Source: Nitrosomonas sp. sh817
GTDB lineage: Bacteria; Pseudomonadota; Gammaproteobacteria; Burkholderiales; Nitrosomonadaceae
Assembly (NCBI RefSeq): GCF_030908545.1
Contig: NZ_CP133083.1
Coordinates: 310,001 to 374,000, forward strand
Length of the DNA: 64,000 nucleotides
Direction of reading: 5' to 3'
Under the pieces are notes generated by a model, which saw only the letters and a program-made list of their open reading frames with translations, had not been told where the DNA came from and made no database searches. The position numbers and the translations under genes were made by a program. Numbering within the stretch: the stretch's first letter is position 1; each line of letters opens with the position of its first letter. This document shows positions 33,872 through 44,314 of this stretch, in pieces.

Positions 33872-36133
33872 ATGCCAAAGAAAGCGGTCGAGTCGAAAAA
33901 TAACGAGGTTGCCAAGAACCAAACAACCAAGAAAGTGAAAAATCCTGAAAATGAAATGATAGAAAAAGAAAAGTCTGAGAAATTAGCGGCAGAATCTGAG
34001 AAGAAAACGAAGAAAGCGGCGGGCAAGCAGTCGTCCGAAAAAGTGATAAACAATGATGTTGTCGCAGGAATCGCTGCTTCCGATACCGCAGAGTCAAGAG
34101 AGGGGGGCGCCTCTCCAGCAGTTGTGTCCGATTTTTTTAATGCGGAATCAAATGACGGTAAAAAAACCAGAGGAAGAACGCCGAAGAAAAATAAAGCGAA
34201 CGCTGTGATTGATCAATTGGACGAGATGGGGGCTGTTTCTGCTATCGAAAGCGGCAGTTCGCAACCACAGGATATTGAAGCGCGTCGTATGCGCCTGAAA
34301 ATACTGATTGGTTTGGGCAAAGAGCGCGGTTATCTGACATATGCAGAAATAAATGATCATTTGCCCGATGATATGCTCGATGCTGAGCAAATTGAAGGCA
34401 TCATCAGCATGATCAATGATATGGGCATATCGGTGCATGACGAAGCACCTGATGCCGAGACATTGTTGATGTCGGATGCGGCAACGACTGTTGCCGATGA
34501 AGATGTTGCAGAAGAAGCCGAAGCAGCACTTTCCACAGTTGATTCTGAGTTTGGTCGTACAACGGATCCGGTCCGCATGTATATGCGTGAAATGGGTTCG
34601 GTTGGCTTGCTGACACGTGAAAGCGAGATCGAGATCGCAAAGCGGATCGAAGGCGGGTTGCGGCACATGATTCAAGCGATTTCGGCTTGTCCTCCTATTA
34701 TTGGAAAGATTGTCGATCTGGCAACGGAAGTCGAGAAAGATATTATTCGCATCGATGAGGTAGTGGATGGTTTGTTGGATGCGAATGCGCAAGAAATTAC
34801 TAACGAGGAGTTCTCGGAAGAGTCGCTCGATCAAGAACTGGCGTCAGGTGATCTTGGTGACGAAGATGAAGATGAGGAAGGTGATGGCTCCGCAATTGCC
34901 AGTGCTGATCTGCTAAAGTTAAAAACAGATGCACTGGAACGTTTTGCAGTCATTCGCGAAATTTATCATGAGATGCAAGTACTGCTTGATAAAGAAGGTT
35001 CTTATCAGCAAGCCTATCTCGACTTACAGGATAAAATTTCTTCCGAACTGATGGGTATCCGTTTTTCAGCAAAAATGGTGGAAAAGCTTTGTGATACGCA
35101 GCGCGAGTTGGTTGGCGATGTACGGAATTACGAACGCAAAATTATGGATTTGTGTGTATCCAAGGCGAAGATGCCACGAAACCATTTCATCAAAACTTTT
35201 CCGGGAAATGAAACCAATCTTGACTGGATAGTTCAGGAAATCAATGCGGGGAAGCCTTATAGTCAGTCGCTCGAACACTATAAACCCGCGATTCTTGAGG
35301 AGCAGCAAAATTTGCTGTCTTTGAGAGACAAAATTGGTATTCCGATCAAGGACCTCAAGGAAATTAACCGTAAAATGTCGACTGGCGAAGCTAAAGCACG
35401 CCGGGCCAAGCGTGAAATGACCGAAGCGAATTTGCGGCTGGTAATTTCGATTGCTAAGAAGTATACCAATCGTGGTTTGCAATTCCTTGATCTCATTCAA
35501 GAGGGAAATATCGGCTTGATGAAGGCGGTCGATAAATTCGAGTATCGACGTGGTTACAAATTTTCAACGTATGCGACATGGTGGATACGTCAAGCGATTA
35601 CCCGCTCAATCGCCGATCAAGCGCGGACGATCCGGATACCGGTGCACATGATTGAAACCATCAATAAAATGAATCGCATTTCCCGTCAGATTTTGCAGGA
35701 GACCGGACAAGAACCGGAACCGGCTGTATTGGCGCAAAAAATGGAGATGCCCGAAGAGAAGATCCGTAAAATTCTTAAAATCTCTAAAGAACCTATATCG
35801 ATGGAAACACCGATCGGTGACGATGAGGATTCACACTTGGGTGATTTTATTGAAGATGCTGCAACAATGGCGCCGGCCGATGCTGCGGTATACGCAAGCC
35901 TGCGTGGGGTAACCAAGGATATATTGGATTCATTAACGCCACGCGAAGCTAAGGTGCTGCGGATGCGTTTCGGTATTGAAATGAATACGGATCATACTTT
36001 GGAAGAAGTTGGTAAGCAGTTTGATGTGACTCGTGAGCGTATTCGCCAGATTGAAGCGAAAGCATTACGCAAACTGCGCCACCCAGCCCGCTCGGAACGG
36101 TTACGCAGTTTTCTGGATACCGGCAACAATTAA
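33872..36133 (+). CDS. rpoD: RNA polymerase sigma factor RpoD (sigma-70)
   Basis: This is the primary sigma factor, 753 residues from the ATG at 33872. A TTG six codons earlier lacks support and the ATG gives the usual MPKK-type start. A Lys/Glu-rich N-terminal extension of about 90 residues comes first, then region 1.1, then region 1.2 ([21 protein letters not shown]). The non-conserved acidic insert follows ([13 protein letters not shown]), then region 2 ([19 protein letters not shown] and [15 protein letters not shown] for -10 recognition), region 3, and region 4 ([20 protein letters not shown]) for the -35 box. The extension is longer than that of E. coli RpoD. A CAU tRNA follows 11 bp later. 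Confidence 0.97.
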   Translation: MPKKAVESKNNEVAKNQTTKKVKNPENEMIEKEKSEKLAAESEKKTKKAAGKQSSEKVINNDVVAGIAASDTAESREGGASPAVVSDFFNAESNDGKKTRGRTPKKNKANAVIDQLDEMGAVSAIESGSSQPQDIEARRMRLKILIGLGKERGYLTYAEINDHLPDDMLDAEQIEGIISMINDMGISVHDEAPDAETLLMSDAATTVADEDVAEEAEAALSTVDSEFGRTTDPVRMYMREMGSVGLLTRESEIEIAKRIEGGLRHMIQAISACPPIIGKIVDLATEVEKDIIRIDEVVDGLLDANAQEITNEEFSEESLDQELASGDLGDEDEDEEGDGSAIASADLLKLKTDALERFAVIREIYHEMQVLLDKEGSYQQAYLDLQDKISSELMGIRFSAKMVEKLCDTQRELVGDVRNYERKIMDLCVSKAKMPRNHFIKTFPGNETNLDWIVQEINAGKPYSQSLEHYKPAILEEQQNLLSLRDKIGIPIKDLKEINRKMSTGEAKARRAKREMTEANLRLVISIAKKYTNRGLQFLDLIQEGNIGLMKAVDKFEYRRGYKFSTYATWWIRQAITRSIADQARTIRIPVHMIETINKMNRISRQILQETGQEPEPAVLAQKMEMPEEKIRKILKISKEPISMETPIGDDEDSHLGDFIEDAATMAPADAAVYASLRGVTKDILDSLTPREAKVLRMRFGIEMNTDHTLEEVGKQFDVTRERIRQIEAKALRKLRHPARSERLRSFLDTGNN

Positions 36134-36144
36134 TTTTTGTCTTG

Positions 36145-36221
<77 letters not shown>

Positions 36222-36260
36222 AAAAAGCACTTATGTTTTTTAACAAAGTGCTTTTTTTAT
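36222..36260 (+). terminator. Intrinsic terminator after rpoD and the tRNA
   Basis: AAAGCACTT (36224-36232) pairs with AAGTGCTTT (36246-36254), a 9-bp stem with a 13-base loop, followed by a long T-run (TTTTTTTATTTTT). It closes the macromolecular synthesis operon and the tRNA. Confidence 0.85.
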
Positions 36261-36344
36261 TTTTAGGTAAATGTTTTTAGAACAAGCGCCAATGTTATCG
36301 AACAGATTTTTCAGTTTCAACCTCAGATAAAATAGTATTTCCGG

Positions 36345-36962
36345 ATGAAACGTACCAAAACCAGCAAGGCCTGGATGAAAGAGCATGTCAGTGATTTTTT
36401 TGTCAAGCAAGCCAGAAAGGATGGCTATCGTTCGCGTGCCGCTTATAAATTATTGGAAATTACCGAGCGGGATCATATTCTGAAATCTGGAATGACTGTA
36501 GTGGATTTAGGAGCCGCGCCAGGCAGCTGGTCACAAGTTGCGAGCCAGAAAGTGGCACCTAAAGGCAGAGTGATAGCGTTGGATATTCTTGAAATGCTGC
36601 CGCTACCCGGAGTGGAATTTATTCAAGGCGATTTCATGGAAGAAATTGCGTTGAGTGAATTGAGGGAACAACTCGAGGGGCATCAGCCAGACTTGGTTAT
36701 TTCGGATATGGCGCCAAATATGAGTGGTATTGCTGTTAGCGATCAGGCGAGAAGTATGTATCTGGCAGAATTGGCTTTTGCTTTTGCGATGGAACAACTG
36801 AACTATAGCGGAAATTTCTTAGTCAAAGTTTTTCAGGGAAGGGATTTTGATCAATTTCTTCGTGATATGCGAGCCGGGTTTAATAATGTAGCGATACGAA
36901 AACCGAAAGCTTCTCGTGATCGGAGCAATGAATTGTATTTGCTTGGTTTAGGGAAAAAGTAA
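36345..36962 (+). CDS. rlmE: 23S rRNA 2'-O-methyltransferase (U2552)
   Basis: This 205-residue RrmJ/FtsJ-family enzyme methylates the ribose of U2552 in the A loop of 23S rRNA, late in 50S assembly. The SAM-binding motif is [15 protein letters not shown]. The K-D-K-E catalytic set can be placed: Lys in [12 protein letters not shown], Asp in [12 protein letters not shown], Lys in FLVKVFQG and Glu in SNELYLLG. It precedes ftsH, an order kept from E. coli to betaproteobacteria. Length is normal. Confidence 0.96.
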   Translation: MKRTKTSKAWMKEHVSDFFVKQARKDGYRSRAAYKLLEITERDHILKSGMTVVDLGAAPGSWSQVASQKVAPKGRVIALDILEMLPLPGVEFIQGDFMEEIALSELREQLEGHQPDLVISDMAPNMSGIAVSDQARSMYLAELAFAFAMEQLNYSGNFLVKVFQGRDFDQFLRDMRAGFNNVAIRKPKASRDRSNELYLLGLGKK

Positions 36963-37144
36963 ATAAAAGTGACTGCTAACAAAAAATGAGTAGATATCCC
37001 CAGAGATAACAGCAACAATAAGTAGTAGTATTATTGCGTGGTAGTGGATCCGTCGGATTTAATAAGTTTGCTGTTATATTATTTTGAATAGAGTTAGAAT
37101 GACCAATCAATGATTTTTAGGTGCAAAACCAAGAAGGAGCTATC

Positions 37145-39067
37145 TTGAATAATCTAATTAAAAATATGGCCATTTGGCTGGTAATTGCACTTGTGTTGAT
37201 GACTGTATTTAATCAATTCAGCGTTCGTCAACCGGCACAAGTGCCAATGGAATATTCTCAGTTCATTTCGGAACTGAACCAAGGAAGAATCGCAAAAGTT
37301 GTCATTGAAGGCCGTACTTTGAGAGGTACGAAGTCGGATGGCAGGCGTTTCACAACTTATGCGCCTTCCGATCCCTGGATGGTAAGCGATTTGCTAAAAG
37401 CGGGTGTAATTGTTGAAGCCAAACCCGAAGAAGAGCCTTCCATGTTGATGAGCATTTTCATTTCATGGTTCCCGATGTTGTTATTAATTGCTGTATGGAT
37501 CTTTTTCATGCGGCAAATGCAAGGTGGCGGTCGAAATGGTGGTGCTTTTTCATTTGGAAAAAGCAAAGCTCGCATGCTCGATAAATCGGCAAACACCATT
37601 ACTTTTAATGATGTGGCCGGATGCGAAGAGGCCAAGGAAGAAGTGGCTGAACTTGTGGAATTTTTGCGCGATCCCACCAAATTCCAGAAACTCGGTGGAC
37701 GTATTCCCCGTGGCGTATTGATGGTAGGTAGTCCCGGTACAGGTAAGACATTGCTCGCGCGAGCGATTGCGGGCGAAGCGGGGGTACCGTTTTTCAGTAT
37801 CTCAGGTTCTGATTTTGTTGAAATGTTCGTTGGTGTCGGTGCATCGCGTGTGCGTGATATGTTCGAACAAGCGAAAAAGCATGCACCATGCATCATTTTC
37901 ATTGACGAGATTGATGCAGTCGGCCGCCAGCGCGGCGCCGGTTTGGGGGGGGGCAATGACGAACGAGAGCAAACGCTCAACCAACTGTTGGTGGAAATGG
38001 ATGGTTTCGAAGGCGCTATGGGGGTTATAGTGATTGCGGCAACCAACCGTCCAGATGTATTGGACCCGGCACTGTTGCGCCCAGGACGCTTTGACCGGCA
38101 AGTGACAGTTCCACTTCCTGATATCCGAGGCCGTGAGCAAATTTTACAAGTTCATATGCGCAAAGTGCCTCTCGCACCGGATGTGAAAGCGGAAATCTTG
38201 GCGCGCGGCACACCTGGTATGTCTGGTGCGGATCTGGCCAATCTGGTCAATGAAGCGGCACTGTTTGCTGCAAGGAGTAACAAGCGTCTGGTCGATATGG
38301 AAGATTTCGAGCGCGCTAAAGATAAAATTTTCCTGGGGGCCGAACGCCGTTCAGCAGTTATGCCTGAACATGAACGTAGGAATACTGCTTATCATGAATC
38401 CGGGCATGCGGTTGTCGGTTATTTGCTGCCTAAAAACGATCCGGTGCATAAAGTTACCATTATTCCTCGTGGCCGTGCTTTGGGAATTACGTTTACTCTT
38501 CCGAAGGAAGATCGCTTCGGGATGGAACGTGAACAAATTTTACAAATGATCTCGATGATGCTTGCCGGCCGTATCGCCGAAGAAGTATTCATGAATCAGA
38601 TGACTACTGGCGCGTCGAATGACTTTGAGCGCGCAACCGATATGGCCCGACAAATGGTTACTCGATGGGGAATGTCGGATACGCTGGGTCCGATGGTTTA
38701 TGGCGAGAATGAAGGCGAAGTTTTCCTGGGCCGCTCAGTTACGACGCACAAGAATGTCAGTGAATCAACGATGCAGAAAGTTGATGCGGAAGTTCGTCGC
38801 ATCATTGATGAGCAATACGCATTGGCACGAAAACTGATCGAGGAAAATAAAGACAAAATTGAAGTGATGGCCAAGGCCTTGTTGGAATGGGAAACGATCG
38901 ACAGCGATCAAATCAAGGATATTATGGACGGCCGCACTCCGCGTCCGCCGAAGCCACCTCAATCTATGTCTTCAACAACAGATGGTGAATCTTCACCGGT
39001 GGAATCTGAAGAACAACAAAGTAGCGAGCCGACAGCACCGCATGAAGTTGCTAAAGAAACTGATTAG
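37145..39067 (+). CDS. ftsH: ATP-dependent zinc metalloprotease FtsH
   Basis: This membrane-bound AAA+ protease degrades misfolded membrane proteins and short-lived regulators. I place the start at the TTG at 37145: AAGGAG lies 6 bases before it and the protein then begins [17 protein letters not shown], the usual short N-terminus before helix 1. A GTG at 37121 would add eight residues and put that ribosome site within the gene. Two membrane helices flank a periplasmic domain. Walker A is [13 protein letters not shown], Walker B is [11 protein letters not shown], and the zinc site is HESGHAVVG. The length is 640 residues; the tail is Pro/Ser/Glu-rich. A strong terminator follows. Confidence 0.95.
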   Translation: MNNLIKNMAIWLVIALVLMTVFNQFSVRQPAQVPMEYSQFISELNQGRIAKVVIEGRTLRGTKSDGRRFTTYAPSDPWMVSDLLKAGVIVEAKPEEEPSMLMSIFISWFPMLLLIAVWIFFMRQMQGGGRNGGAFSFGKSKARMLDKSANTITFNDVAGCEEAKEEVAELVEFLRDPTKFQKLGGRIPRGVLMVGSPGTGKTLLARAIAGEAGVPFFSISGSDFVEMFVGVGASRVRDMFEQAKKHAPCIIFIDEIDAVGRQRGAGLGGGNDEREQTLNQLLVEMDGFEGAMGVIVIAATNRPDVLDPALLRPGRFDRQVTVPLPDIRGREQILQVHMRKVPLAPDVKAEILARGTPGMSGADLANLVNEAALFAARSNKRLVDMEDFERAKDKIFLGAERRSAVMPEHERRNTAYHESGHAVVGYLLPKNDPVHKVTIIPRGRALGITFTLPKEDRFGMEREQILQMISMMLAGRIAEEVFMNQMTTGASNDFERATDMARQMVTRWGMSDTLGPMVYGENEGEVFLGRSVTTHKNVSESTMQKVDAEVRRIIDEQYALARKLIEENKDKIEVMAKALLEWETIDSDQIKDIMDGRTPRPPKPPQSMSSTTDGESSPVESEEQQSSEPTAPHEVAKETD

Positions 39068-39088
39068 CTGTTGATAGCTTGATTGGCG

Positions 39089-39125
39089 CGGGATACGACT
39101 GTAACATCGTATCCCGTTTTTATTT
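39089..39125 (+). terminator. Intrinsic terminator after ftsH
   Basis: CGGGATACGA (39089-39098) and TCGTATCCCG (39107-39116) form a perfect 10-bp stem with an 8-base loop, followed directly by TTTTTATTTT. It ends the rlmE-ftsH unit. The hairpin lies inside the longest open frame of folP, which rules out the earliest folP start. Confidence 0.9.
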
Positions 39126-39142
39126 TCTTGTTCTGTATTCTC

Positions 39143-39982
39143 GTGACGTCTTTGCTTGATCAGCTAAACTCAATAGACCATCCATTGGTGATGGGGATTG
39201 TCAACATAACACCCGATTCTTTTTCGGATGGCGGGCTATTTTTTTCTGCGCAACAAGCCATAGCTCATGCCAACCGCTTGATATCAGAAGGTGCGGATAT
39301 TCTTGATATTGGCGGTGAATCGACCCGCCCAGGAAGTCAACAAGTCGATATTGATGAAGAACTGAAGCGCATAATGCCTGTATTAGAAGCACTTGTTCAT
39401 ACCGGTGTTCCAATTTCAGTCGATACTTCGAAACCCGAAGTGATGAAACGTGCAATCGCAGCGGGTGCTCAGATGATTAACGACGTGCATGCACTTCGCA
39501 ACCCGCATGCACTGGAAGCAGTGGCTGCGAATGCGCATGTGAAGATTTGTCTGATGCATATGCAGGGTATGCCGCAAAATATGCAAGCTAACCCGCAATA
39601 TACTGATATTGTGACTGAAGTGAAAAATTTTCTGCAGCAGCGTGTCCAGATTGCGGAGGCTTGGGGTATTTCGAAAGATCGTTTGGTTATCGATCCTGGT
39701 TTTGGATTTGGCAAGACGCTGCAACATAACCTGACGCTATTGAATCGACTGGATAAATTTACAGAGCTGGATGTTCCCGTTTTAGCGGGTTTATCGCGTA
39801 AATCCATGTTGGGTGCGATTACCGGTAATACAGTGCATCACAGGCTCCATGAAAGTGTTGCTGCAGCCTTGCTTGCGGTAATTAAGGGTGCCCGAATTGT
39901 ACGCGTGCATGATGTTAAAGCAAGCAAAGACGCGCTTGCTGTCTATCATGCGATGATTCAGCAAAATCATGTAAGCCAATAG
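39143..39982 (+). CDS. folP: Dihydropteroate synthase
   Basis: This enzyme joins p-aminobenzoate to dihydropterin pyrophosphate in folate synthesis and is the sulfonamide target. I choose the GTG at 39143, which gives 279 residues starting MTSLLDQLNSIDHPLVMG. The frame is open from 39083, but that part is the ftsH terminator. Pterin-binding motifs are GIVNITPDSFSDGG, DILDIGGESTRPGS and VSVDTSKPEV. DPGFGFGKTLQHN and the final RVHDVKAS complete the site. It forms a pair with glmM (40 bp gap), the standard folP-glmM order. Confidence 0.93.
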   Translation: MTSLLDQLNSIDHPLVMGIVNITPDSFSDGGLFFSAQQAIAHANRLISEGADILDIGGESTRPGSQQVDIDEELKRIMPVLEALVHTGVPISVDTSKPEVMKRAIAAGAQMINDVHALRNPHALEAVAANAHVKICLMHMQGMPQNMQANPQYTDIVTEVKNFLQQRVQIAEAWGISKDRLVIDPGFGFGKTLQHNLTLLNRLDKFTELDVPVLAGLSRKSMLGAITGNTVHHRLHESVAAALLAVIKGARIVRVHDVKASKDALAVYHAMIQQNHVSQ

Positions 39983-40022
39983 CACCCCGCTGCTTAACAC
40001 CAACTAGCGAATACTCATCAAA

Positions 40023-41384
40023 TTGACTAAGAAATATTTTGGAACCGACGGCATACGAGGACGAGTAGGTAAATTTCCCATTACCCCTGATTTTATTTTA
40101 CATCTAGGCTATTCAGCCGGGAAAGTTTTAGCGGCAGCAGATTGGCATTTAATGGAGGGAAAACGCCCAACAGTGCTGATCGGAAAAGATACGAGAGTCT
40201 CCGGCTACATGCTCGAATCCGCTCTCGAAGCAGGATTATGTGCTGCGGGAGTGGATGTCATTTTATCGGGGCCAATGCCGACCCCGGCTATTGCTTACTT
40301 GATTCGAGCGCTACGGTTGCAGGCGGGTATCGTCATCTCGGCTTCACATAATTTATTTGAAGATAATGGTGTGAAGTTTTTCTCGGCATCCGGCAGTAAG
40401 CTTCCGGATGAAATGGAACACAAAATAGAGGCCGAGCTAAATTCACCGATTGAAACCAAGCCTTCCATTCAACTGGGAAAAGTACAACGAATCGATGACG
40501 CTGCCGGGCGCTATATTGAATTTTGCAAGAGCACTTTTCCTTATCATTTGGATCTGCGCGGACTGCGTATCGTTGTTGATTGCGCGCACGGAGCCGCGTA
40601 TCACATTGCCGGGCACGTCATGCACGAACTGGGTGCCGACGTCGTCACAATCGGTGTGCAGCCCAACGGGCTGAATATTAACCTCGAATGCGGCGCTACG
40701 CACTGCGCAACCTTGCAGAAAGCTGTCAAGCAGCACCGTGCGGATCTTGGCATCGCACTGGATGGTGATGGCGACCGTGTCATGATGGTGGATAAGTTCG
40801 GCAAACTCTACGATGGCGATCAATTAACTTATATTATCGCCAAGCATCGCATGCGGAAGAACGTACTCGGCGGTGGGGTGGTAGGGACATTGATGACCAA
40901 CTTGGCCATTGAAAATCAATTTAAAAAATTGCGCATACCGTTTCTGAGGGCGAATGTGGGTGATCGATACGTTCACGAATTGCTGCAAGAAAATAAATGG
41001 CAGCTTGGCGGAGAAAGTTCGGGGCATATTATTTGCATGGATAAGCATACGACAGGAGACGGTATTATCTCGGCGTTACAAGTGCTTTATGCGCTTCGCG
41101 ATACCCGCAAGACGCTGGCTGAGTTTATGCGCGGCGTGGCTTTATTCCCGCAGCGTCTGGTTAATGTAAAAGTTTCCAAGTCTTTCAACCTCAAAGCCAA
41201 TAAAGCGGTTGATGCCGTGAGAAAAGAGGCGGAAGCCGATCTCGGCGATGAAGGACGTTTGTTGATTCGCGCTTCGGGAACGGAGCCGCTCATTCGTGTG
41301 ATGGTAGAGGGAAAATCCAAGCAAAAAGTCAATTACTGGTCGGAACGGATTGCTGGAGTCATTCAAACGGCCTGTAACAGCTGA
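40023..41384 (+). CDS. glmM: Phosphoglucosamine mutase
   Basis: This 453-residue enzyme converts glucosamine-6-phosphate to glucosamine-1-phosphate for UDP-GlcNAc. The TTG at 40023 is the likely start since the family begins TKKYFGTDGIRG. The phosphoserine loop reads GIVISASHNLFEDNG; most relatives have Pro (HNP) where this one has Leu. The metal loop is DGDGDRVMMVD, sugar recognition is GGESSGH, and the phosphate site near the end is RASGTEPLIRVMVEG. Activation needs phosphorylation of the active Ser. Apart from the Leu it is typical and full-length. Confidence 0.95.
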   Translation: MTKKYFGTDGIRGRVGKFPITPDFILHLGYSAGKVLAAADWHLMEGKRPTVLIGKDTRVSGYMLESALEAGLCAAGVDVILSGPMPTPAIAYLIRALRLQAGIVISASHNLFEDNGVKFFSASGSKLPDEMEHKIEAELNSPIETKPSIQLGKVQRIDDAAGRYIEFCKSTFPYHLDLRGLRIVVDCAHGAAYHIAGHVMHELGADVVTIGVQPNGLNINLECGATHCATLQKAVKQHRADLGIALDGDGDRVMMVDKFGKLYDGDQLTYIIAKHRMRKNVLGGGVVGTLMTNLAIENQFKKLRIPFLRANVGDRYVHELLQENKWQLGGESSGHIICMDKHTTGDGIISALQVLYALRDTRKTLAEFMRGVALFPQRLVNVKVSKSFNLKANKAVDAVRKEAEADLGDEGRLLIRASGTEPLIRVMVEGKSKQKVNYWSERIAGVIQTACNS

Positions 41385-41477
41385 GTATTATCCGAAAATA
41401 ACGGCTCAGGGACTTCATGCGGGTTACAAGTCTCTTGTTAAATTCCCGGGCGTTCAATTTTTTTACAAAACCATAGA

Positions 41478-41500
41478 CTGTCATAATACTGTAACAATTT
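41478..41500 (+). promoter_or_regulatory. Pho box (PhoB site) before the PstS-type gene
   Basis: Two direct repeats spaced by 11 bp, CTGTCATAATA (41478) and CTGTAACAATT (41489), match the Pho-box consensus CTGTCAT-N4-CTGTCAT closely. The site is 65-87 bp upstream of the chosen start of the phosphate-binding protein, a normal position for activation by PhoB under phosphate limitation. Confidence 0.78.
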
Positions 41501-41564
41501 TGAAATACGATACTGCATCGTCTTTTTTGCGGGTTGTTCAATTTTTTATATGGAGCGCGGAATA

Positions 41565-42563
41565 ATGATTAATGTGTTGAGTCTTAGGGGTCTTTTCGCG
41601 GTCGTGCTGCTAGTGGCGGCTACTTATGCGACCAAGATCAATGCTACACCGATTGTGAAAATTGATGGTTCAAGTACTGTTTTTCCGATAACGGAAGCTG
41701 TCGCTGAAGATTTTCAAATCGCCAAGCGAGGTTCGATTCGAGTCACTGTTGGTATTTCGGGAACGGGCGGCGGTTTCAAGAAATTTTGCCGTAACGAAAT
41801 CGATATTGTGAATGCTTCCCGTCCGATCACGGAACTTGAAATGGAAGCCTGTAAACAGGAAGGCGTGCAATTCATCGAAATGCCGATTGCTTTCGATGCC
41901 TTAACCGTCGTTGTGAATCCCCAGAATACCTGGAGCAAAACCATTACCGTTGATGAGTTGAAAAAAATCTGGGAGCCCGCTGCCCAGGGGAAAGTAACCA
42001 ACTGGAATCAAATTAACCCGGCCTGGCCTGACAAAAGAATTAAACTTTATGGGCCAGGCGCGGATTCCGGAACCTTTGAATACTTTACCGAAGCCATAGT
42101 CGGGAAAGCCAAGTCAAGCCGAGGCGACTATACCGCTTCAGAGGATGACAATGTGCTGGTACAGGGTGTTGCGAGTGACATTTATGCACTCGGTTTTTTT
42201 GGATTTGCCTACTATATTGAAAATCGAAATAAGATCACCGCAGTTGCGATCGATAGCGGCGATGGCGGCGTGATTCCTTCGTCTGAGACAGTTGAAAATA
42301 ACAGCTATAAACCATTATCGCGCCCCATATTTATCTACATCAACGCGAAATCGACTGATAAGCCGGAAGTCAATGAATTCGTGAATTTTTATATGAAAAA
42401 TGCGACGGAATTGGTGACCGAAGTGAAGTATTTCCCGCTTTCTAAAGAAGTGTACAACCTCAATATTGAGCATTTGAATAAGAAGAAATTGGGAACCGTG
42501 TTCAAAGGAACCGGAATCAACATACGATTGGAAGACATCCTGAAATTGGAATCCAGCTTATAA
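41565..42563 (+). CDS. PstS-type phosphate-binding protein
   Basis: This periplasmic solute-binding protein of about 332 residues belongs to the PstS/SphX family that gives phosphate to the PstCAB transporter. I chose the ATG at 41565 because GGAG lies 8 bases before it; an ATG at 41550 is an alternative. The signal peptide ends near TKINA. The mature start IVKIDGSSTVFPITEAVAEDF and SGTGGGFKKFCRNEIDIVNASR bind phosphate, followed by GADSGTFEYFTEA. No pstCAB or phoU follows, so it is an orphan. A Pho box stands upstream and a terminator downstream. Confidence 0.9.
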   Translation: MINVLSLRGLFAVVLLVAATYATKINATPIVKIDGSSTVFPITEAVAEDFQIAKRGSIRVTVGISGTGGGFKKFCRNEIDIVNASRPITELEMEACKQEGVQFIEMPIAFDALTVVVNPQNTWSKTITVDELKKIWEPAAQGKVTNWNQINPAWPDKRIKLYGPGADSGTFEYFTEAIVGKAKSSRGDYTASEDDNVLVQGVASDIYALGFFGFAYYIENRNKITAVAIDSGDGGVIPSSETVENNSYKPLSRPIFIYINAKSTDKPEVNEFVNFYMKNATELVTEVKYFPLSKEVYNLNIEHLNKKKLGTVFKGTGINIRLEDILKLESSL

Positions 42564-42628
42564 AGTATTTTTAATCAGTCTTATAGCATTTCGTTTCTCA
42601 TTGTATGTAAAGAATTAGAAACATCCGA

Positions 42629-42690
42629 GGGAAGCGCTGATCGACTCAAAAGCCGCTAATGGCTTAGAATTGATCAGTACTTCCCTTTTT
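42629..42690 (+). terminator. Intrinsic terminator after the PstS-type gene
   Basis: GGGAAGCGCTGATC (42629-42642) pairs with GATCAGTACTTCCC (42672-42685) with one internal mismatch region, and an inner stem AAGCC/GGCTT lies in the loop. Five T follow. The outer arms resemble the ends of the MITE-like repeats in this window (GGGAA-x-GCTGAT), so it may be a repurposed repeat end. Confidence 0.75.
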
Positions 42691-42720
42691 CATTTTAAGA
42701 ACGGATATGCTGCGATAGCC

Positions 42721-44157
42721 ATGGAATTCCTGCCAATTTTTTATAGCATCAAAAACAAACCCTGTCTGGTTGTCGGTGGCGGCGAAGTTGCCGCGCGCAA
42801 GGTGACGTTGTTATTAGAAGCGGGAGCGCGGGTGTCGGTGGTTGCTCCGCAAATCAATAGCACATTGGCCGAGCTTGCTGCACAAGGAGCTATTGCCCAC
42901 TGGGCGGAATCTTTTCAATCCAGACATCTGCACGGACAGGTATTAGTCATTGCCGCTACCGATGATCAGTCGGTGAACCGGAAGGTATCGGAAGATTCCC
43001 AGCAGCTTCGTATTCCGGTCAACGTCGTGGATAACCCGGATCTGTGCACTTTTATCATGCCGTCCATTGTTGACCGTTCGCCGCTGTTGATTGCCATCTC
43101 CAGCGGCGGGCAATCGCCGGTATTGGCAAGACTATTGCGCGCGCAGCTCGAATCGATCATACCGGTTGCGTACGGGCGGCTTGCCGCAATGGCTGGGAGA
43201 TTCCGTGCGTATGTCAGGCAACAGATTGCGCATCCGGATAAGCGCCGCCAGTTCTGGGAAAATACTTTGCAAGGGCGGTTGACAGAATTGGTATTGGCTG
43301 GGAAGGATAAAACGGCAGAGGAATATTTGCTGCAATCCCTAAAACAGGAAAAAGATCATTTTCCGCAAGGCGAGGTTTATCTGGTCGGTGCAGGGCCGGG
43401 TAATCCCGATTTGCTGACGTTTCGTGCCATGCGCTTGATGCAGCAGGCCGATGTTGTGATTTACGACCGGCTGGTTTCACCGGAGATCCTCAATATGGTC
43501 CGTCGCGATGCAGCGCGTATTTATGCAGGTAAGGAGCGGAACCGGCATACGCTCCAGCAGGAATCGATTAATCAACTGCTGGTTCGCTTGGCTCAGGAAG
43601 GTAAACGGGTATTGCGTCTGAAAGGCGGCGATCCATTTATTTTCGGCCGCGGTGGGGAAGAAATCGAGACCTTGGCGTCACATCATATCCCCTTTCAAGT
43701 GGTGCCTGGAATTACCGCCGCTTCCGGCGTTGCGGCGTATGCCGGTATACCGCTGACACACCGGGATTATGCGCAATCGTGCATTTTTGTTACCGGTCAT
43801 CTTAAAGACGGCACAATCGACTTGGATTGGCCGCAGCTTGCGCGGCTGAATCAAACCGTCGTGATTTATATGGGATTACTGGGGCTATCAGTTCTTTGCA
43901 AACAACTGATAACGCATGGTTTGCCTGATTCCACACCTGCCGCGATTATTCAGCAAGGCACCACGCAGAAACAAAAAATTGTTATTGGCACGCTGCGAAC
44001 ATTGCCGGTACAGGCCGAGGCCGAACATTTGACGCCGCCGACACTAATCATCGTCGGAGAAGTGGTAAAATTACATCAGAATCTGGCGTGGTTTGAACCG
44101 GCGCAGCAAGTTCCCGCAGCCCGGATCATTGCGACGAACTCCGAGCCGGATACCTAA
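42721..44157 (+). CDS. cysG: Siroheme synthase (trifunctional CysG)
   Basis: This enzyme makes sirohaem from uroporphyrinogen III. I start at the ATG 42721 because MEFLPIFYSIKNKPCLVVGGGE is the family N-terminus; the frame to 42670 runs into the upstream terminator. The N-terminal half is the dehydrogenase/ferrochelatase (Rossmann motif VVGGGEVAARK and ATDDQSVNRKV). The C-terminal half from about residue 218 is the SAM uroporphyrinogen methyltransferase (YLVGAGPGNPDLLTFRA, LKGGDPFIFGRGGEE, VPGITAASGVAAYAGIPLTHR). The length of 478 is slightly above E. coli CysG. It serves sulfite or nitrite reductases, neither of which is in this window. Confidence 0.95.
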   Translation: MEFLPIFYSIKNKPCLVVGGGEVAARKVTLLLEAGARVSVVAPQINSTLAELAAQGAIAHWAESFQSRHLHGQVLVIAATDDQSVNRKVSEDSQQLRIPVNVVDNPDLCTFIMPSIVDRSPLLIAISSGGQSPVLARLLRAQLESIIPVAYGRLAAMAGRFRAYVRQQIAHPDKRRQFWENTLQGRLTELVLAGKDKTAEEYLLQSLKQEKDHFPQGEVYLVGAGPGNPDLLTFRAMRLMQQADVVIYDRLVSPEILNMVRRDAARIYAGKERNRHTLQQESINQLLVRLAQEGKRVLRLKGGDPFIFGRGGEEIETLASHHIPFQVVPGITAASGVAAYAGIPLTHRDYAQSCIFVTGHLKDGTIDLDWPQLARLNQTVVIYMGLLGLSVLCKQLITHGLPDSTPAAIIQQGTTQKQKIVIGTLRTLPVQAEAEHLTPPTLIIVGEVVKLHQNLAWFEPAQQVPAARIIATNSEPDT

Positions 44158-44296
44158 AGAAGCTCTGAAAAAAGTGAACGACGACCGGACAAGGTCAAAT
44201 CAAGTGAAGAAGCGCGGTTTACAAGTGGTAAACGAGCATTTTGAACCTGATTTCAACGCGGCATGACCAAGTGGAGTCGTTTTTCAGAGATTCCCT
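44158..44296. repeat. Second type of inverted-repeat element, after cysG
   Basis: The ~139-bp stretch starts at the cysG stop codon. Its left end GAAGCTCTGAAAAA and its right end TTTTTCAGAGATTCC are inverted copies, extended by further partial pairing (ACGAC/GTCG). The interior is unlike the element at 26937. Its outer bases GGAATCTCTGA resemble the GGAATGCTGA ends of that family. No second copy is seen in this window. Confidence 0.6.
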
Positions 44297-44314
44297 AACG
44301 AATTGAAAGAATTT

